Shown here in pieces: positions 43,191 to 52,293 of a DNA stretch of 64,000 nt (positions within the stretch are counted from its first letter, which is position 1; each line of letters starts with the position of its first letter). The notes beneath the pieces are model-generated. The model was not told the origin of the DNA. It did not search any database and worked only from the letters and a program-made list of their open reading frames with translations. The stretch comes from JBLHZY01 sp047631555. GTDB taxonomy: Bacteria; Pseudomonadota; Alphaproteobacteria; Rhodobacterales; Rhodobacteraceae. Location: positions 62,001 through 126,000 of the forward strand of contig JBLHZY010000006.1 in assembly GCA_047631555.1 (NCBI GenBank). The letters are read 5' to 3'. A program made the position numbers and the translations under genes.

Positions 43191-43535
43191 ATGACACGCT
43201 CCCAACTCCAAGAAGATATACATTTTCGCATCCTTCGGCTTCTTCAAGAAAACCCCGAAATGTCTCAACGCGACCTTGCAAAAACCGTGGGCGTGAGCGT
43301 GGGGCGAATGAACTACGTACTCAACGCGCTCGTCGACAAAGGGCTCGTGAAGCTCGGCAATTTCACGGCGGCGAAGGACAAACGGCGATACGCCTATGTG
43401 CTGACACCGCAGGGGATCGCAAAACGCGCTGCGCTGACACGCTCCTTCTTGGCGCGGAAGGTGGCGGAGTATGAAGCTCTTCGCGAGGAGATCGACGCGT
43501 TGAAGAGGGAAGGCGCCGAAGGGCCCGTACATTGA
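43191..43535 (+). CDS. MarR_EPS-type transcriptional regulator
   Basis: A 114-residue winged-helix regulator with LQEDIHFRILRLLQENPEMSQRDLAKTVGVSVGRMNYVLNALVDKGLVKLGNF, then KRRYAYVLTPQGIAKRAALTRSFLARKVAEYE. This matches the EPS-associated MarR family (TIGR04176), which accompanies exopolysaccharide clusters. It starts the plus-strand run that leads into wbpA after about 165 nt. That leader includes TGCACATTGTGCA and a weak hairpin but no gene. Confidence 0.85.
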   Translation: MTRSQLQEDIHFRILRLLQENPEMSQRDLAKTVGVSVGRMNYVLNALVDKGLVKLGNFTAAKDKRRYAYVLTPQGIAKRAALTRSFLARKVAEYEALREEIDALKREGAEGPVH

Positions 43536-43700
43536 TAGTGCCGTTATCCACTTTCATTGAAAAGAGGGCTTGGGCTGCACATTGTGCATTTAGTGGCTCA
43601 GAGTAGCATATATCCCAGTTATCAAGCATGCAATCATAAGAAGTTGCCTCCGTCAAAGCAGCAGTTTCCTGCTCTGCTTGAGCGTTAGAAAGGAAAAAAA

Positions 43701-45029
43701 TTGAACAAAGCACTAAATGATTCAACTTCCAAACTATTGATCGAAAAACTCAATAATCGAGACGCTACAATTGGCATCCTCGGCATGGGGTATGTTGGTC
43801 AGCCCCTAGCGCTACGTTACGCACAACTAGGTTATAAGGTCATCGGATTTGATATTGACCTAGAGAAGATAGACTCGCTGAACGCGGGTCACTCGCAAAT
43901 TGAGCACATTAGTGATGCTGACATCGTGGCAGCAAATGACGCAGGCCTTGAATGCAGCGCCGATTTCAGCCGCACGGCCGAGGCCGATGCTCTAATTTTA
44001 TGCGTTCCGACTCCGCTCAACAAATATCGAGAACCAGATTTGAGCTTCGTCACAAGTACGACCGAATCTTTCGTGCCGTACCTGCGTGAAGGGCAAGTCA
44101 TTTCGCTAGAAAGCACTACGTACCCAGGAACCACTGAAGAAGAGTTGCTACCTCGCGTGAACTCAAGCGGCTTGAAGGTTGGCGAAGAAATCTTTCTGGT
44201 CTACTCTCCCGAGCGCGAAGATCCGGGCAATGCAAACTTTAGCACCAACACAATCCCAAAGGTTGTCGGCGGCCATACGTCAGCCTGCCTCGAAGTCGGT
44301 AAGGCACTCTACGGACAAGCAATTGATACCATCGTTCCTGTGTCTTCAACCAAAGCGGCCGAAATGACCAAGCTCTTGGAGAATATCCACCGCGCAGTAA
44401 ACATCGGCTTAGTTAATGAAATGAAGATTGTCGCCGACCGCATGGGGATCGACATTTTCGAGGTTATCGACGCGGCAGCAACCAAGCCGTTTGGCTTCAC
44501 TGCCTATTATCCTGGCCCTGGCCTTGGCGGGCACTGTATTCCGATTGATCCGTTTTACCTAACCTGGAAAGCTCGTGAGTACGGGCTGCACACCCGCTTC
44601 ATCGAGTTGTCTGGCGAGATCAACCGCTCCATGCCAGAGTACGTCGTGAACAAACTTACGAAAGCTCTAAACGAACGCCGTAAATCCGTTCATGGCAGTA
44701 GCGTGCTCGTTCTAGGCATTGCATACAAGAAAAACGTGGACGATATGCGAGAGAGTCCGTCAGTCGAGGTAATGGAGCTGCTACAAGATGCCGGCGCCGA
44801 AGTGGCTTATTCCGATCCACATGTTCCTGTCTTCCCTAAGATGAGAGAGCACTCATTCGACCTCTCGTCGATCGAACTAACGCCAGAAGTGCTAGCGACC
44901 TATGATGCGGTTGTACTCACCACTGACCACGCAAAATTCGACTACGAAATGATCCTAGACAATGCGCAGGTCATTATCGATAGCCGTGGCGTCTACCGCG
45001 CTCCAAAAGACAACGTTGTAAAGGCTTAA
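43701..45029 (+). CDS. wbpA: UDP-N-acetylglucosamine 6-dehydrogenase
   Basis: A 442-residue UDP-sugar dehydrogenase of the WbpA/TviB group. The NAD motif GILGMGYVGQPLA is at residues 25-37; the catalytic Cys is about 279 in GPGLGGHCIPIDPFYL. It oxidises UDP-GlcNAc to UDP-GlcNAcA. TTG start with AAGGA upstream. It is followed closely by WbpB-, WbpD- and WbpE-like genes, together the route to UDP-2,3-diacetamido-2,3-dideoxyglucuronic acid known from Pseudomonas. Confidence 0.88.
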   Translation: MNKALNDSTSKLLIEKLNNRDATIGILGMGYVGQPLALRYAQLGYKVIGFDIDLEKIDSLNAGHSQIEHISDADIVAANDAGLECSADFSRTAEADALILCVPTPLNKYREPDLSFVTSTTESFVPYLREGQVISLESTTYPGTTEEELLPRVNSSGLKVGEEIFLVYSPEREDPGNANFSTNTIPKVVGGHTSACLEVGKALYGQAIDTIVPVSSTKAAEMTKLLENIHRAVNIGLVNEMKIVADRMGIDIFEVIDAAATKPFGFTAYYPGPGLGGHCIPIDPFYLTWKAREYGLHTRFIELSGEINRSMPEYVVNKLTKALNERRKSVHGSSVLVLGIAYKKNVDDMRESPSVEVMELLQDAGAEVAYSDPHVPVFPKMREHSFDLSSIELTPEVLATYDAVVLTTDHAKFDYEMILDNAQVIIDSRGVYRAPKDNVVKA

Positions 45030-45032
45030 GAC

Positions 45033-45971
45033 ATGAAAAAATTTGCACTGGTTGGTGCCGCTGGCTACATCGCCCCACGGCATATGAAAGCTATTCGCGA
45101 CACGGGAAACGAGTTAGTTGCGGCAATGGATGTAAATGACTCGGTTGGGATCATTGATAGCCACTTCCCTGAAGCGCAGTTTTTCACTGATTTCGAAATG
45201 TTCGATTCTCATGTAAACGCTGAACGCCGTGCTGGGCGTGGTCTGGACTACGTGTCCATCGCATCACCTAACTTCCTGCACTCCGCTCACATGCAATGGG
45301 CCTTGAGAGCCGGTACCGATGCTATTTGTGAAAAGCCGCTGGTACTCCACCCAGACCAAATTGACGATCTCAAGGCGATTGAGCAAGACACTGGACACAA
45401 GATCCATACCATCCTGCAGCTACGCTTGCATCCTGCTATTTTGGCTTTGCGCGACCGTGTCGCGAAGATGCCAAAAGGGGAGAAGGCAGATGTAGATTTG
45501 ACCTATATTACTTCCCGCGGAAACTGGTATTTGAAAAGTTGGAAAGGCTTCACCGAGAAGTCAGGCGGAATTGCCACAAACATTGGCGTACATTTCTATG
45601 ACATGTTGCATTTCGTCTATGGCGAGGTTCAAGAAAACGTTGTGCACCTAAATACTCCGACAAAAGCTGCAGGCTACCTCGAATACGAACGTGCTCGTGT
45701 GCGTTGGTTCCTATCGCTTGATGTTGACGATGTTCCTGCTGAAGAAAGGGCCAAAGGCAAGCGGACCTTCCGTGCAGTAATCGCAGATGGCGAAAGCCTC
45801 GAATTCTCGGACGGTTTCACGGAGCTTCACACCAAGATCTATGAAGACATTCTCTCGGGTGGAGGCTTCGGCGTCGAGGACAACAGAGTTGCTATTGAAA
45901 CGGTCGCGACTATCCGTAACGCACCGATAGCACCTTTGGGCGACCTGACCCACCCTTTTGCAAAGGGGTAA
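45033..45971 (+). CDS. wbpB: UDP-N-acetyl-2-amino-2-deoxyglucuronate oxidase (Gfo/Idh/MocA)
   Basis: A 312-residue oxidoreductase. N-terminal Rossmann segment MKKFALVGAAGYIAPRHMKAI, the EKPL motif in CEKPLVLHP, and HRGNW-like NWYLKSWKGFTEKSGG with NIGVHFYDML. WbpB oxidises C3 of UDP-GlcNAcA using NAD, in cycle with the aminotransferase. It lies three bases after wbpA. Confidence 0.88.
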   Translation: MKKFALVGAAGYIAPRHMKAIRDTGNELVAAMDVNDSVGIIDSHFPEAQFFTDFEMFDSHVNAERRAGRGLDYVSIASPNFLHSAHMQWALRAGTDAICEKPLVLHPDQIDDLKAIEQDTGHKIHTILQLRLHPAILALRDRVAKMPKGEKADVDLTYITSRGNWYLKSWKGFTEKSGGIATNIGVHFYDMLHFVYGEVQENVVHLNTPTKAAGYLEYERARVRWFLSLDVDDVPAEERAKGKRTFRAVIADGESLEFSDGFTELHTKIYEDILSGGGFGVEDNRVAIETVATIRNAPIAPLGDLTHPFAKG

Positions 45972-45974
45972 GCC

Positions 45975-46880
45975 ATGTTTACCGGCAGAACGCTCCCCAT
46001 GAAGGATATCAGCGGACAGTTTGGATTGACTGTTAAGCGCAGTTGTGAATTCTCCTATGTAGGAAAGCTGCCAACACGCCTTGCTCTCCGCGTTGTTCCC
46101 TGTACCCGACAACAACATATCGAACAGGCGCTTACCGCAAACGGCGTAGCAGGCATTATCACGTTTAAAGAATTGGCGTCACACGTACCGGAAACGTTTG
46201 GACTTGCTTATAGTGAAAACCCGCTTGGTTCCGCTATGGCCCTGCAATCGTATATTGCTGGAATCGACAACTTCCAGTGGGAGAGTTTTGAAAGCCGGAT
46301 ACACCCAACAGCTGTAATTCACCAAGGCGCAAGTGTGGCCCCGCGAGATGTCGTGATCGGTGCCGGCACGATCATTTACCCAAATGCTGTCATCCTTCCG
46401 CGCAGCATTATAGGGAAAAACTGCTCCATCGGCCCTGGAACTGTAGTGTCTACGGAAGCGTTCGAAGTAGATGTGTCCCGCGATCCTCACGTTGTTTGCC
46501 GGCAATCTGGAGGCGTTCGCATTGCCGATAACGTTGATGTGCAGGCAAACTGCACCCTGGTTCGGTCAACATTCGGAGGATTCACGGAACTTGGTGAAGG
46601 GACCAAACTTGATTGCCAGGTCCATTTTGCACATGACTGTCGGACGGGCTGCAATGTAAGGATCGCCGCCTGTGCAGAGATATCGGGCCGCGTAGAGATC
46701 GGCGACAGGGCCTTCATCGGACCCAACGTATCTATCAGCAACGGCATAACTATCCAAGCTGATGCAAAGGTCAGCATCGGTGCGGTTGTTACTCGGGATG
46801 TGTCCATTGGTGAAACTGTCACCGGCAATTTTGCAGTAGCCCACAGAAAATGGATTTCATTCATGAGGACTTTGAAATGA
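45975..46880 (+). CDS. LpxD-like left-handed-beta-helix N-acyltransferase (WbpD role)
   Basis: A 301-residue protein: a roughly 100-residue N-terminal domain (VGKLPTRLALRVVPCTRQQH) followed by hexapeptide repeats (IHPTAVIHQGASVAPRDVVIGAGTIIYPNAV ... CSIGPGTVVS ... HDCRTGCNVRIAACAEISG). The repeats form a left-handed beta helix. In this context it should N-acetylate C3 of the amino-uronic acid, as WbpD does, but it is longer than WbpD and architecturally like LpxD. AAAGGGG precedes the ATG. Confidence 0.75.
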   Translation: MFTGRTLPMKDISGQFGLTVKRSCEFSYVGKLPTRLALRVVPCTRQQHIEQALTANGVAGIITFKELASHVPETFGLAYSENPLGSAMALQSYIAGIDNFQWESFESRIHPTAVIHQGASVAPRDVVIGAGTIIYPNAVILPRSIIGKNCSIGPGTVVSTEAFEVDVSRDPHVVCRQSGGVRIADNVDVQANCTLVRSTFGGFTELGEGTKLDCQVHFAHDCRTGCNVRIAACAEISGRVEIGDRAFIGPNVSISNGITIQADAKVSIGAVVTRDVSIGETVTGNFAVAHRKWISFMRTLK

Positions 46881-47974
46881 TCCCCTTTGTTGATCTAGCA
46901 GCTCAGCAAGACCGACTGCGCACCGAAATCGAGAGCAGCATCGCGCGCGTCTTGGCGCATGGCAAGTACATTCTCGGCCCTGAGGTCGACGAGCTCGAGG
47001 AACGGCTCGCAAACTACACTGGCGCCCAGTTTTGTATCAGCTGCGCGAACGGCACAGATGCATTGCAGATTGCATTGATGGCGGTTGGTGTCGGCCCCGG
47101 CGACGAAGTGATTACCCCAGGGTTTTCTTATGTAGCGACGGCCGAAACGACGGCGATCCTCGGAGGCAAACCGGTCTATGTAGACATTGACCCAGTAACC
47201 TACAACATCGACCCTTCACTAATCGAAGCAGCCATTACGTCACGGACCAAAGCCATAATACCGGTGTCGCTCTATGGCCGACCTGCGGATTTTGACGCAA
47301 TCAACGCAATCGCTGAGCGTCATGGGATTCCCGTGATCGAAGATGGCGCGCAGAGCTTCGGCGCGACTTACCAAGGGCGAAAATCAGGCAGCCTCTCCAC
47401 CATTGGCTGCACCAGCTTTTTCCCGTCAAAACCACTCGGTTGCTACGGTGACGGCGGCGCAATCTTCACGTCAGACCCTGAGTTGGCGAAGATCATCCGC
47501 CAAATCGCACGCCACGGGCAAGACCGTCGCTATCACCACGTACGCGTGGGCGTGAATTCACGGCTCGACACGCTGCAAGCGGCGATCCTGTTGCCCAAGC
47601 TAGAAATTCTCGACGATGAAATCGCTACACGCCAGAAGGTTGCCGATGCCTATACAGCTCAACTGAGCGACCAAGGCATCCCAACACCCAAGGTTGCGCA
47701 GAACATTCAAAGCGCTTGGGCGCAATATACAATTCGTGTCCAAAATCGGGAAACTGTACAAGTTGCCCTCAAAGACGCAGGTATCCCAACCGCGGTGCAT
47801 TACCCACTGCCTCTCAACCGACAGCCCGCTGTAGCCGATCCCGCCGCGCGACTGCCGGTTGGCGACAATGCGGCCGAGGAGGTGATGAGTCTGCCGATTC
47901 ACCCCTATCTCGGCCAGATCGACCTCGACAGGATTGTAAGAGCGACGCGAGCAGCCCTGCAGGCGAGTGGTTGA
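46877..47974 (+). CDS. wbpE: DegT/DnrJ/EryC1-type sugar aminotransferase (WbpE)
   Basis: A 365-residue PLP aminotransferase. The PLP lysine is about K185 in SFFPSKPLGCYGDGGA. Other signatures are CANGTDALQIALMAVGVGPGDEVITPGFSYVA and VIEDGAQSFGA. It transfers an amino group to C3 of the UDP-ketohexuronate. The start ATG at 46877 shares ATGA with the acyltransferase stop; the frame from 46850 is longer but unsupported. Confidence 0.9.
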   Translation: MIPFVDLAAQQDRLRTEIESSIARVLAHGKYILGPEVDELEERLANYTGAQFCISCANGTDALQIALMAVGVGPGDEVITPGFSYVATAETTAILGGKPVYVDIDPVTYNIDPSLIEAAITSRTKAIIPVSLYGRPADFDAINAIAERHGIPVIEDGAQSFGATYQGRKSGSLSTIGCTSFFPSKPLGCYGDGGAIFTSDPELAKIIRQIARHGQDRRYHHVRVGVNSRLDTLQAAILLPKLEILDDEIATRQKVADAYTAQLSDQGIPTPKVAQNIQSAWAQYTIRVQNRETVQVALKDAGIPTAVHYPLPLNRQPAVADPAARLPVGDNAAEEVMSLPIHPYLGQIDLDRIVRATRAALQASG

Positions 47975-47978
47975 CAAG

Positions 47979-49049
47979 ATGACGCGGGCTGTCTTGTATC
48001 AGGTGCTTTTGCTAGTCGCGATTTCCATCGCGGCTTGGACCTACCTGTTTCCGGCTCTGAACTGGCCCGACGAGGTCTACAAGCTGGAACAGTTGCCCTA
48101 TGACACGAATATCTACGCTCGGTTGCTTTCGTTTCTCGGCCCAGGGGAATGCAGCGTCCAGACCCAGGCTGTTGGCGGGGCGTCCTACCTGTCGAACACC
48201 CTGCGAGTCAGCGCAACCGGGCCGTTGGGGTGTTACTATGCCTTCAAGACCATCAACGCGGTGCTATTTTTCGCGCTCGTCTTGATCGGGTACGGTCTGC
48301 TCAAAAACCGGACGGCACAGACCAGCTTCCTCCTTGCCATGATCTGGCCTTCACTGGTTTTCTACTCCAGTTCGATCAACCAGCAGACCGTGTTCTCGGT
48401 CATATCTGCTTTTCTCGTCACCACAACCCTGACATCAAAGAAGGTGTGGCCCGCGCTTGTTGTGTCCGTCCCACTGATCCTGGTGGACCGGAGTTTCGCA
48501 GCACTCGTCGTTTACCTAGGCATCCTTGTCCTGCTGAAATGGCGACCGCGTGCTGTGGTTCCCATGTTTCTTGTCGCCGTCGCCGCCGTCCTCGTCCTAC
48601 GACCCTACATACTGAACTACTCAAGCGCCTATTTGATGATGTCTCCGACAACTTCGATCGGAGATCTGAGCGAATCGGTCGCACGATTCCAGGATCCCAT
48701 CTACGTCAGCGTTGCCCTTTTCCTGATTTCGTTCGTCTATCTCGGCGGAACAAACGGGCTTTTCGGAATTGGAATTGACTACCTTGTGGTTTTTATATTT
48801 GTTTGTATCGCGTTCAAAAGGAATCTCCGAAATCAGGATTTCTCCTCCCATTTTTTTTCTTTTGCCGTAAGCTATTTGCTCATCGTCAGCATCATTCCGA
48901 CATTACAGACTTTTCGATACTACGTATTCATCATGCCCGCCGTCGCATATTTCTTCGTCGACACCGTCGCACGCCGGCGGTTGTACATTCGCTATAGCCT
49001 CACAATGTCCGCAATATATCTGTTCATGATCAATGCCACATCAATCTGA
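47979..49049 (+). CDS. Multi-spanning membrane protein, candidate polysaccharide polymerase
   Basis: A 356-residue protein with about ten membrane segments (for example VLYQVLLLVAISIAAWTYLFP, LVFYSSSINQQTVFSVISAFL, VVPMFLVAVAAVLVL). It lacks clear catalytic motifs. Position among glycosyltransferases suggests a Wzy-like polymerase or EpsG-like protein. A GTG at 47967 is also possible; ATG at 47979 is chosen. It overlaps the next gene by 17 nt. Confidence 0.65.
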   Translation: MTRAVLYQVLLLVAISIAAWTYLFPALNWPDEVYKLEQLPYDTNIYARLLSFLGPGECSVQTQAVGGASYLSNTLRVSATGPLGCYYAFKTINAVLFFALVLIGYGLLKNRTAQTSFLLAMIWPSLVFYSSSINQQTVFSVISAFLVTTTLTSKKVWPALVVSVPLILVDRSFAALVVYLGILVLLKWRPRAVVPMFLVAVAAVLVLRPYILNYSSAYLMMSPTTSIGDLSESVARFQDPIYVSVALFLISFVYLGGTNGLFGIGIDYLVVFIFVCIAFKRNLRNQDFSSHFFSFAVSYLLIVSIIPTLQTFRYYVFIMPAVAYFFVDTVARRRLYIRYSLTMSAIYLFMINATSI

Positions 49050-49947
49050 CCCAAAAATCGCCGTTCTCCTTGCGACCTACAACGGCGCAGACTTCGTCGT
49101 CGAACAAACCCGTTCGATCCTCGCGCAGGAAGGGGTAAGCGTTCATGTTTTTCTGTCCGACGACGGCTCACGCGACCGAACCGTCTCCGCCGTGCAAGCG
49201 GTCGCCCTTCACGATCTGACAGTGCTCCCTCAAAGGAAATGCGGTTCGGCCGCGCGAAACTTCATTCGCTTGCTACTGGACGCAGATTGGGACCAGTTTG
49301 ATTATGTTTGTCTGGCCGATCAGGACGACATCTGGCTGCCGACAAAACTGAGCCGTGCCATCAAGGTCCTTCGAGAGCGCAATTGCGCAGCATACACCTC
49401 CGATATCACCGCCTTTTGGCCCGATGGCCGCAAAAAATACATCAGAAAATCCAAGCCGCAGCGGAAGTACGACCACCTGTTCGAGGCTGGCGGGGCCGGG
49501 AACACCCTTGTGCTTCCCGTCGCGGAGGCGATTTTTCTTCGCGAACGTCTGCGTGGGATGGATGCCGACGATCTTGGTGTGGTGGACCACCACGACTGGT
49601 TCTTCTACTCGATCTTCCGGCACGCCGGCAAAAAATGGTGCATCGACGAGTTTTCCGGCGTTATGTACCGGCAGCACACCGACAATGTTATCGGCGCCTC
49701 GGTCGGACTGAAGCCAAAGCTTGCCCGGCTGCGGCTCCTTGCCCGTGGCGAATTCATCAGCCAAGCCCTACTCTTCGCGCGGCTTGTGGGAATCGACAAC
49801 AGGATCACCCGCGTATTGCAGTCACGTAGCCAGATCAGGTGGTTGGCTCTCGCACCTCATCTCTTCGAATTCCGCCGCGAGCCCAAGGCGGCCATTGGCC
49901 TGTTCTTTGCGATCTTCCTGCTGTCATTGCGGAGGTCGAACTCCTGA
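49033..49947 (+). CDS. Family 2 glycosyltransferase
   Basis: A 304-residue GT-A enzyme. The opening KIAVLLATYNGADFVVEQTRSILAQ, the DDGSRDRT Asp-containing motif (near residue 40), and LADQDDIWLPTKL (DxD-like) are typical of GT2. It transfers a sugar from a nucleotide donor to the lipid-linked glycan on the cytoplasmic side. Overlaps the membrane-protein gene and shares one base with the next gene. Confidence 0.88.
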   Translation: MPHQSDPKIAVLLATYNGADFVVEQTRSILAQEGVSVHVFLSDDGSRDRTVSAVQAVALHDLTVLPQRKCGSAARNFIRLLLDADWDQFDYVCLADQDDIWLPTKLSRAIKVLRERNCAAYTSDITAFWPDGRKKYIRKSKPQRKYDHLFEAGGAGNTLVLPVAEAIFLRERLRGMDADDLGVVDHHDWFFYSIFRHAGKKWCIDEFSGVMYRQHTDNVIGASVGLKPKLARLRLLARGEFISQALLFARLVGIDNRITRVLQSRSQIRWLALAPHLFEFRREPKAAIGLFFAIFLLSLRRSNS

Positions 49948-51197
49948 TGCGCATGATTTACCTGACATGGGGCGAGGTACCGCGGATGTCGTCGGTCTAT
50001 GGCGGCCAGGTGGTGCGCGTGATCTCCGCGCTCCAGCAACAGCCTGAAATCGAAAGCGCCAAACTGCTCGCAGGCTACCCAGTCATCCACTCCGGCCTGT
50101 TTCGCGAGAAGCACCGTTACGGCGCACAGCTCAAAGCGATCCGCAGCGCGATCGGCGGCGACAATTTCATCCGCCGACACCTGCCCGTGCCGCCTGTCGG
50201 CATCTATCCCAACCAACGGCAGTTGCCCTTTTTCTTTGTCGGGCAGGTCGCCCGGATCGCGCGGATACTGCGCAGGGAAAGACCGGACGTCGTGCATTGC
50301 CGATCCTACCTTGCGGCCCGGATGGCGCTGCTGGTGCGGGCACGCTACGGGTTCACCTACAAGGTAATATTCGATGCCCGCTCGCTGTTGCCGGAAGAGG
50401 CGGCCCTGACTGGGTGGTGGGACTATGGCTCCGACACGTTCAAGGCATGGAAAGCGATCGAGAAGGAGTTGCTGGACACGGCGGATCTGTCTTTGACGGT
50501 GTCCTTGCCGATGCAGCGGTGGTTCGACGACCTTGGCGCGAAGCGGACCGGGCTGATCTATCTCAACGTCGATACTGGCGCGGTCGACGCGGCAGCGCTG
50601 CGTGATACCAAACGCCTCGATGCCGGCGCCCCGGTTCTGGCCTACGCCGGACATCTAGCGGAGGGATCTTGGCATGAGCCGATCAACATCTGGAAAGTGT
50701 TTTCGTCGTTCCGGTCGTTCGAACCCGGCGCGCGGCTGACGGTCATCACCAAGTCAAGCCATGCCAAGCTGAAAGCCCACGCGGCCGCCAGCGGGTTTGC
50801 CGATCTTCTCGACGCCATCACCTTCACCTCAGCAGCCTCGCCGGTCGAAACGGTGCGCAAACTGCAAGACGCGGATCTCGCGATCTTCGGCTACCGCGAT
50901 CCGGTAACGGCGCAGGAACGCGCGTTGGCCGAGCCTGTATTCGCCACCAAGACGGCCGAATACCTATGTGCTGGTCTCCCGGTGATCGTCAACAACGTCT
51001 GCGGCGGAGCCCGCGACTACGTCCTACAGAAGAACCTCGGCGTGGCCTACGACCCCGAAACGCTGCTAACGCATGATAACGTTGACACCCTGCTCCGACT
51101 CTCGCGGGACCGAGCGGCGATCTCGCAGGTCTCGCGTAGCGATTTCTCGGTGACCGAGAATGCCAGACGCCTCGTTGGATTGTATGGAAGTTTTTAA
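49947..51197 (+). CDS. Family 4 (GT-B) glycosyltransferase
   Basis: A 416-residue GT-B transferase. MIYLTWGEVPRMSSVYGGQVVRVI at the N-terminus, VVHCRSYLAARMALL, and the C-terminal donor-site segment AEYLCAGLPVIVNNVCGGARDYV fit GT4. TGATG coupling to the upstream GT2 gene. The sugar is not inferable. Confidence 0.85.
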   Translation: MRMIYLTWGEVPRMSSVYGGQVVRVISALQQQPEIESAKLLAGYPVIHSGLFREKHRYGAQLKAIRSAIGGDNFIRRHLPVPPVGIYPNQRQLPFFFVGQVARIARILRRERPDVVHCRSYLAARMALLVRARYGFTYKVIFDARSLLPEEAALTGWWDYGSDTFKAWKAIEKELLDTADLSLTVSLPMQRWFDDLGAKRTGLIYLNVDTGAVDAAALRDTKRLDAGAPVLAYAGHLAEGSWHEPINIWKVFSSFRSFEPGARLTVITKSSHAKLKAHAAASGFADLLDAITFTSAASPVETVRKLQDADLAIFGYRDPVTAQERALAEPVFATKTAEYLCAGLPVIVNNVCGGARDYVLQKNLGVAYDPETLLTHDNVDTLLRLSRDRAAISQVSRSDFSVTENARRLVGLYGSF

Positions 51198-51303
51198 GAA
51201 CAACCGAGCCGATCCAGCCTCGAAAATTATATACTATCGAAATATTTCGTTATTTCGGGGCCAATATGAATCTTAAACGCACCCCTCTCTGGGACCAAAT
51301 TAT

Positions 51304-52263
51304 ATGAAACTGTCAATCTGCCTAGCCACCTACAATGGTGAAAAATTCCTTGACGACCAACTGAAAAGCTTCGCATCTCAGACATTGCTCCCGGACGAAC
51401 TAATCGTCTCCGATGACGGCTCAAATGACCGAACAATGGAGCTGGTCGCCCGCTTTTCTGAGACGGCGCCTTTTGAAGTACGAGTTATCAGTAATAGCAA
51501 CAAGAAGGGAGTATGCGGAAATTTTCTTTCAGCGCTGCAAGAAGCGACTGGAGATTTAATCTTCCTCTCAGATCAGGACGATGTTTGGTTCAACCATAAG
51601 CTTGAAACCGTAGCGAACTGGGCGGATTCGGAACCCGAAACCTGGCTCTTTATGAATGACGCTGAAATAACGGATGGGGACCTGATACCATCAGGGCGCA
51701 CAAAACTGGAGCAAATGGCATCGGCAGGGATCCCTTATAAGTATTTCGTTATGGGAACATGCATGGCCGTTCGTCGAAAGCTTCTGGACATTGCATTACC
51801 GATCTCTCCAGATTGCGACAGCCACGACGACTGGCTAACTTTCTTCGGGGAAACTCTAGGTCGGCGCACAGTATTTTCAAGGCCGCTTCAATTTTATAGA
51901 ATCCACGGAAGCAACACGTCAAACTTCATCGTGAACACTCCGACCGCAATCGGACGCATCGATGTGCTTAAGCATCGAATTTGGAAGGCCCTAAATCGGC
52001 GCGCATTACAGGCTGCAGATGCAAAAAATCACAGACGGGCGGCCAGTATTGTCGGTGCGACGATGCGCTTCAAGGATGCTGAACTCGACCTTGCTGTTCT
52101 TTATAAGAAGGCAAACAAAATCCTCCAAGCGCTCGACGATAGGCATAAAACCCGAGGCCATTTTTTTCCAGTTCGCGCAGTTCGGATAGTGAGCGGAATT
52201 GCAAGAGGAACCTATGGACGTCCGATTGAATGGCGTTGGGCGCTGCGCGACCTAATCGGGTGA
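51304..52263 (+). CDS. Family 2 glycosyltransferase
   Basis: A 319-residue GT2 enzyme, KLSICLATYNGEKFLDDQLKSF, SDDGSNDRTMELV, FLSDQDDVWFNHKLE and SHDDWLTFFGETLGRRTVF. It is similar to the enzyme at 49033 but more AT-rich in codon use, as is the next gene. A 106-nt gap separates it from the GT4 gene. Donor and acceptor unknown. Confidence 0.87.
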   Translation: MKLSICLATYNGEKFLDDQLKSFASQTLLPDELIVSDDGSNDRTMELVARFSETAPFEVRVISNSNKKGVCGNFLSALQEATGDLIFLSDQDDVWFNHKLETVANWADSEPETWLFMNDAEITDGDLIPSGRTKLEQMASAGIPYKYFVMGTCMAVRRKLLDIALPISPDCDSHDDWLTFFGETLGRRTVFSRPLQFYRIHGSNTSNFIVNTPTAIGRIDVLKHRIWKALNRRALQAADAKNHRRAASIVGATMRFKDAELDLAVLYKKANKILQALDDRHKTRGHFFPVRAVRIVSGIARGTYGRPIEWRWALRDLIG

Positions 52264-52293
52264 TGGTGAACAGATTTGAGACGAAATAGTATA

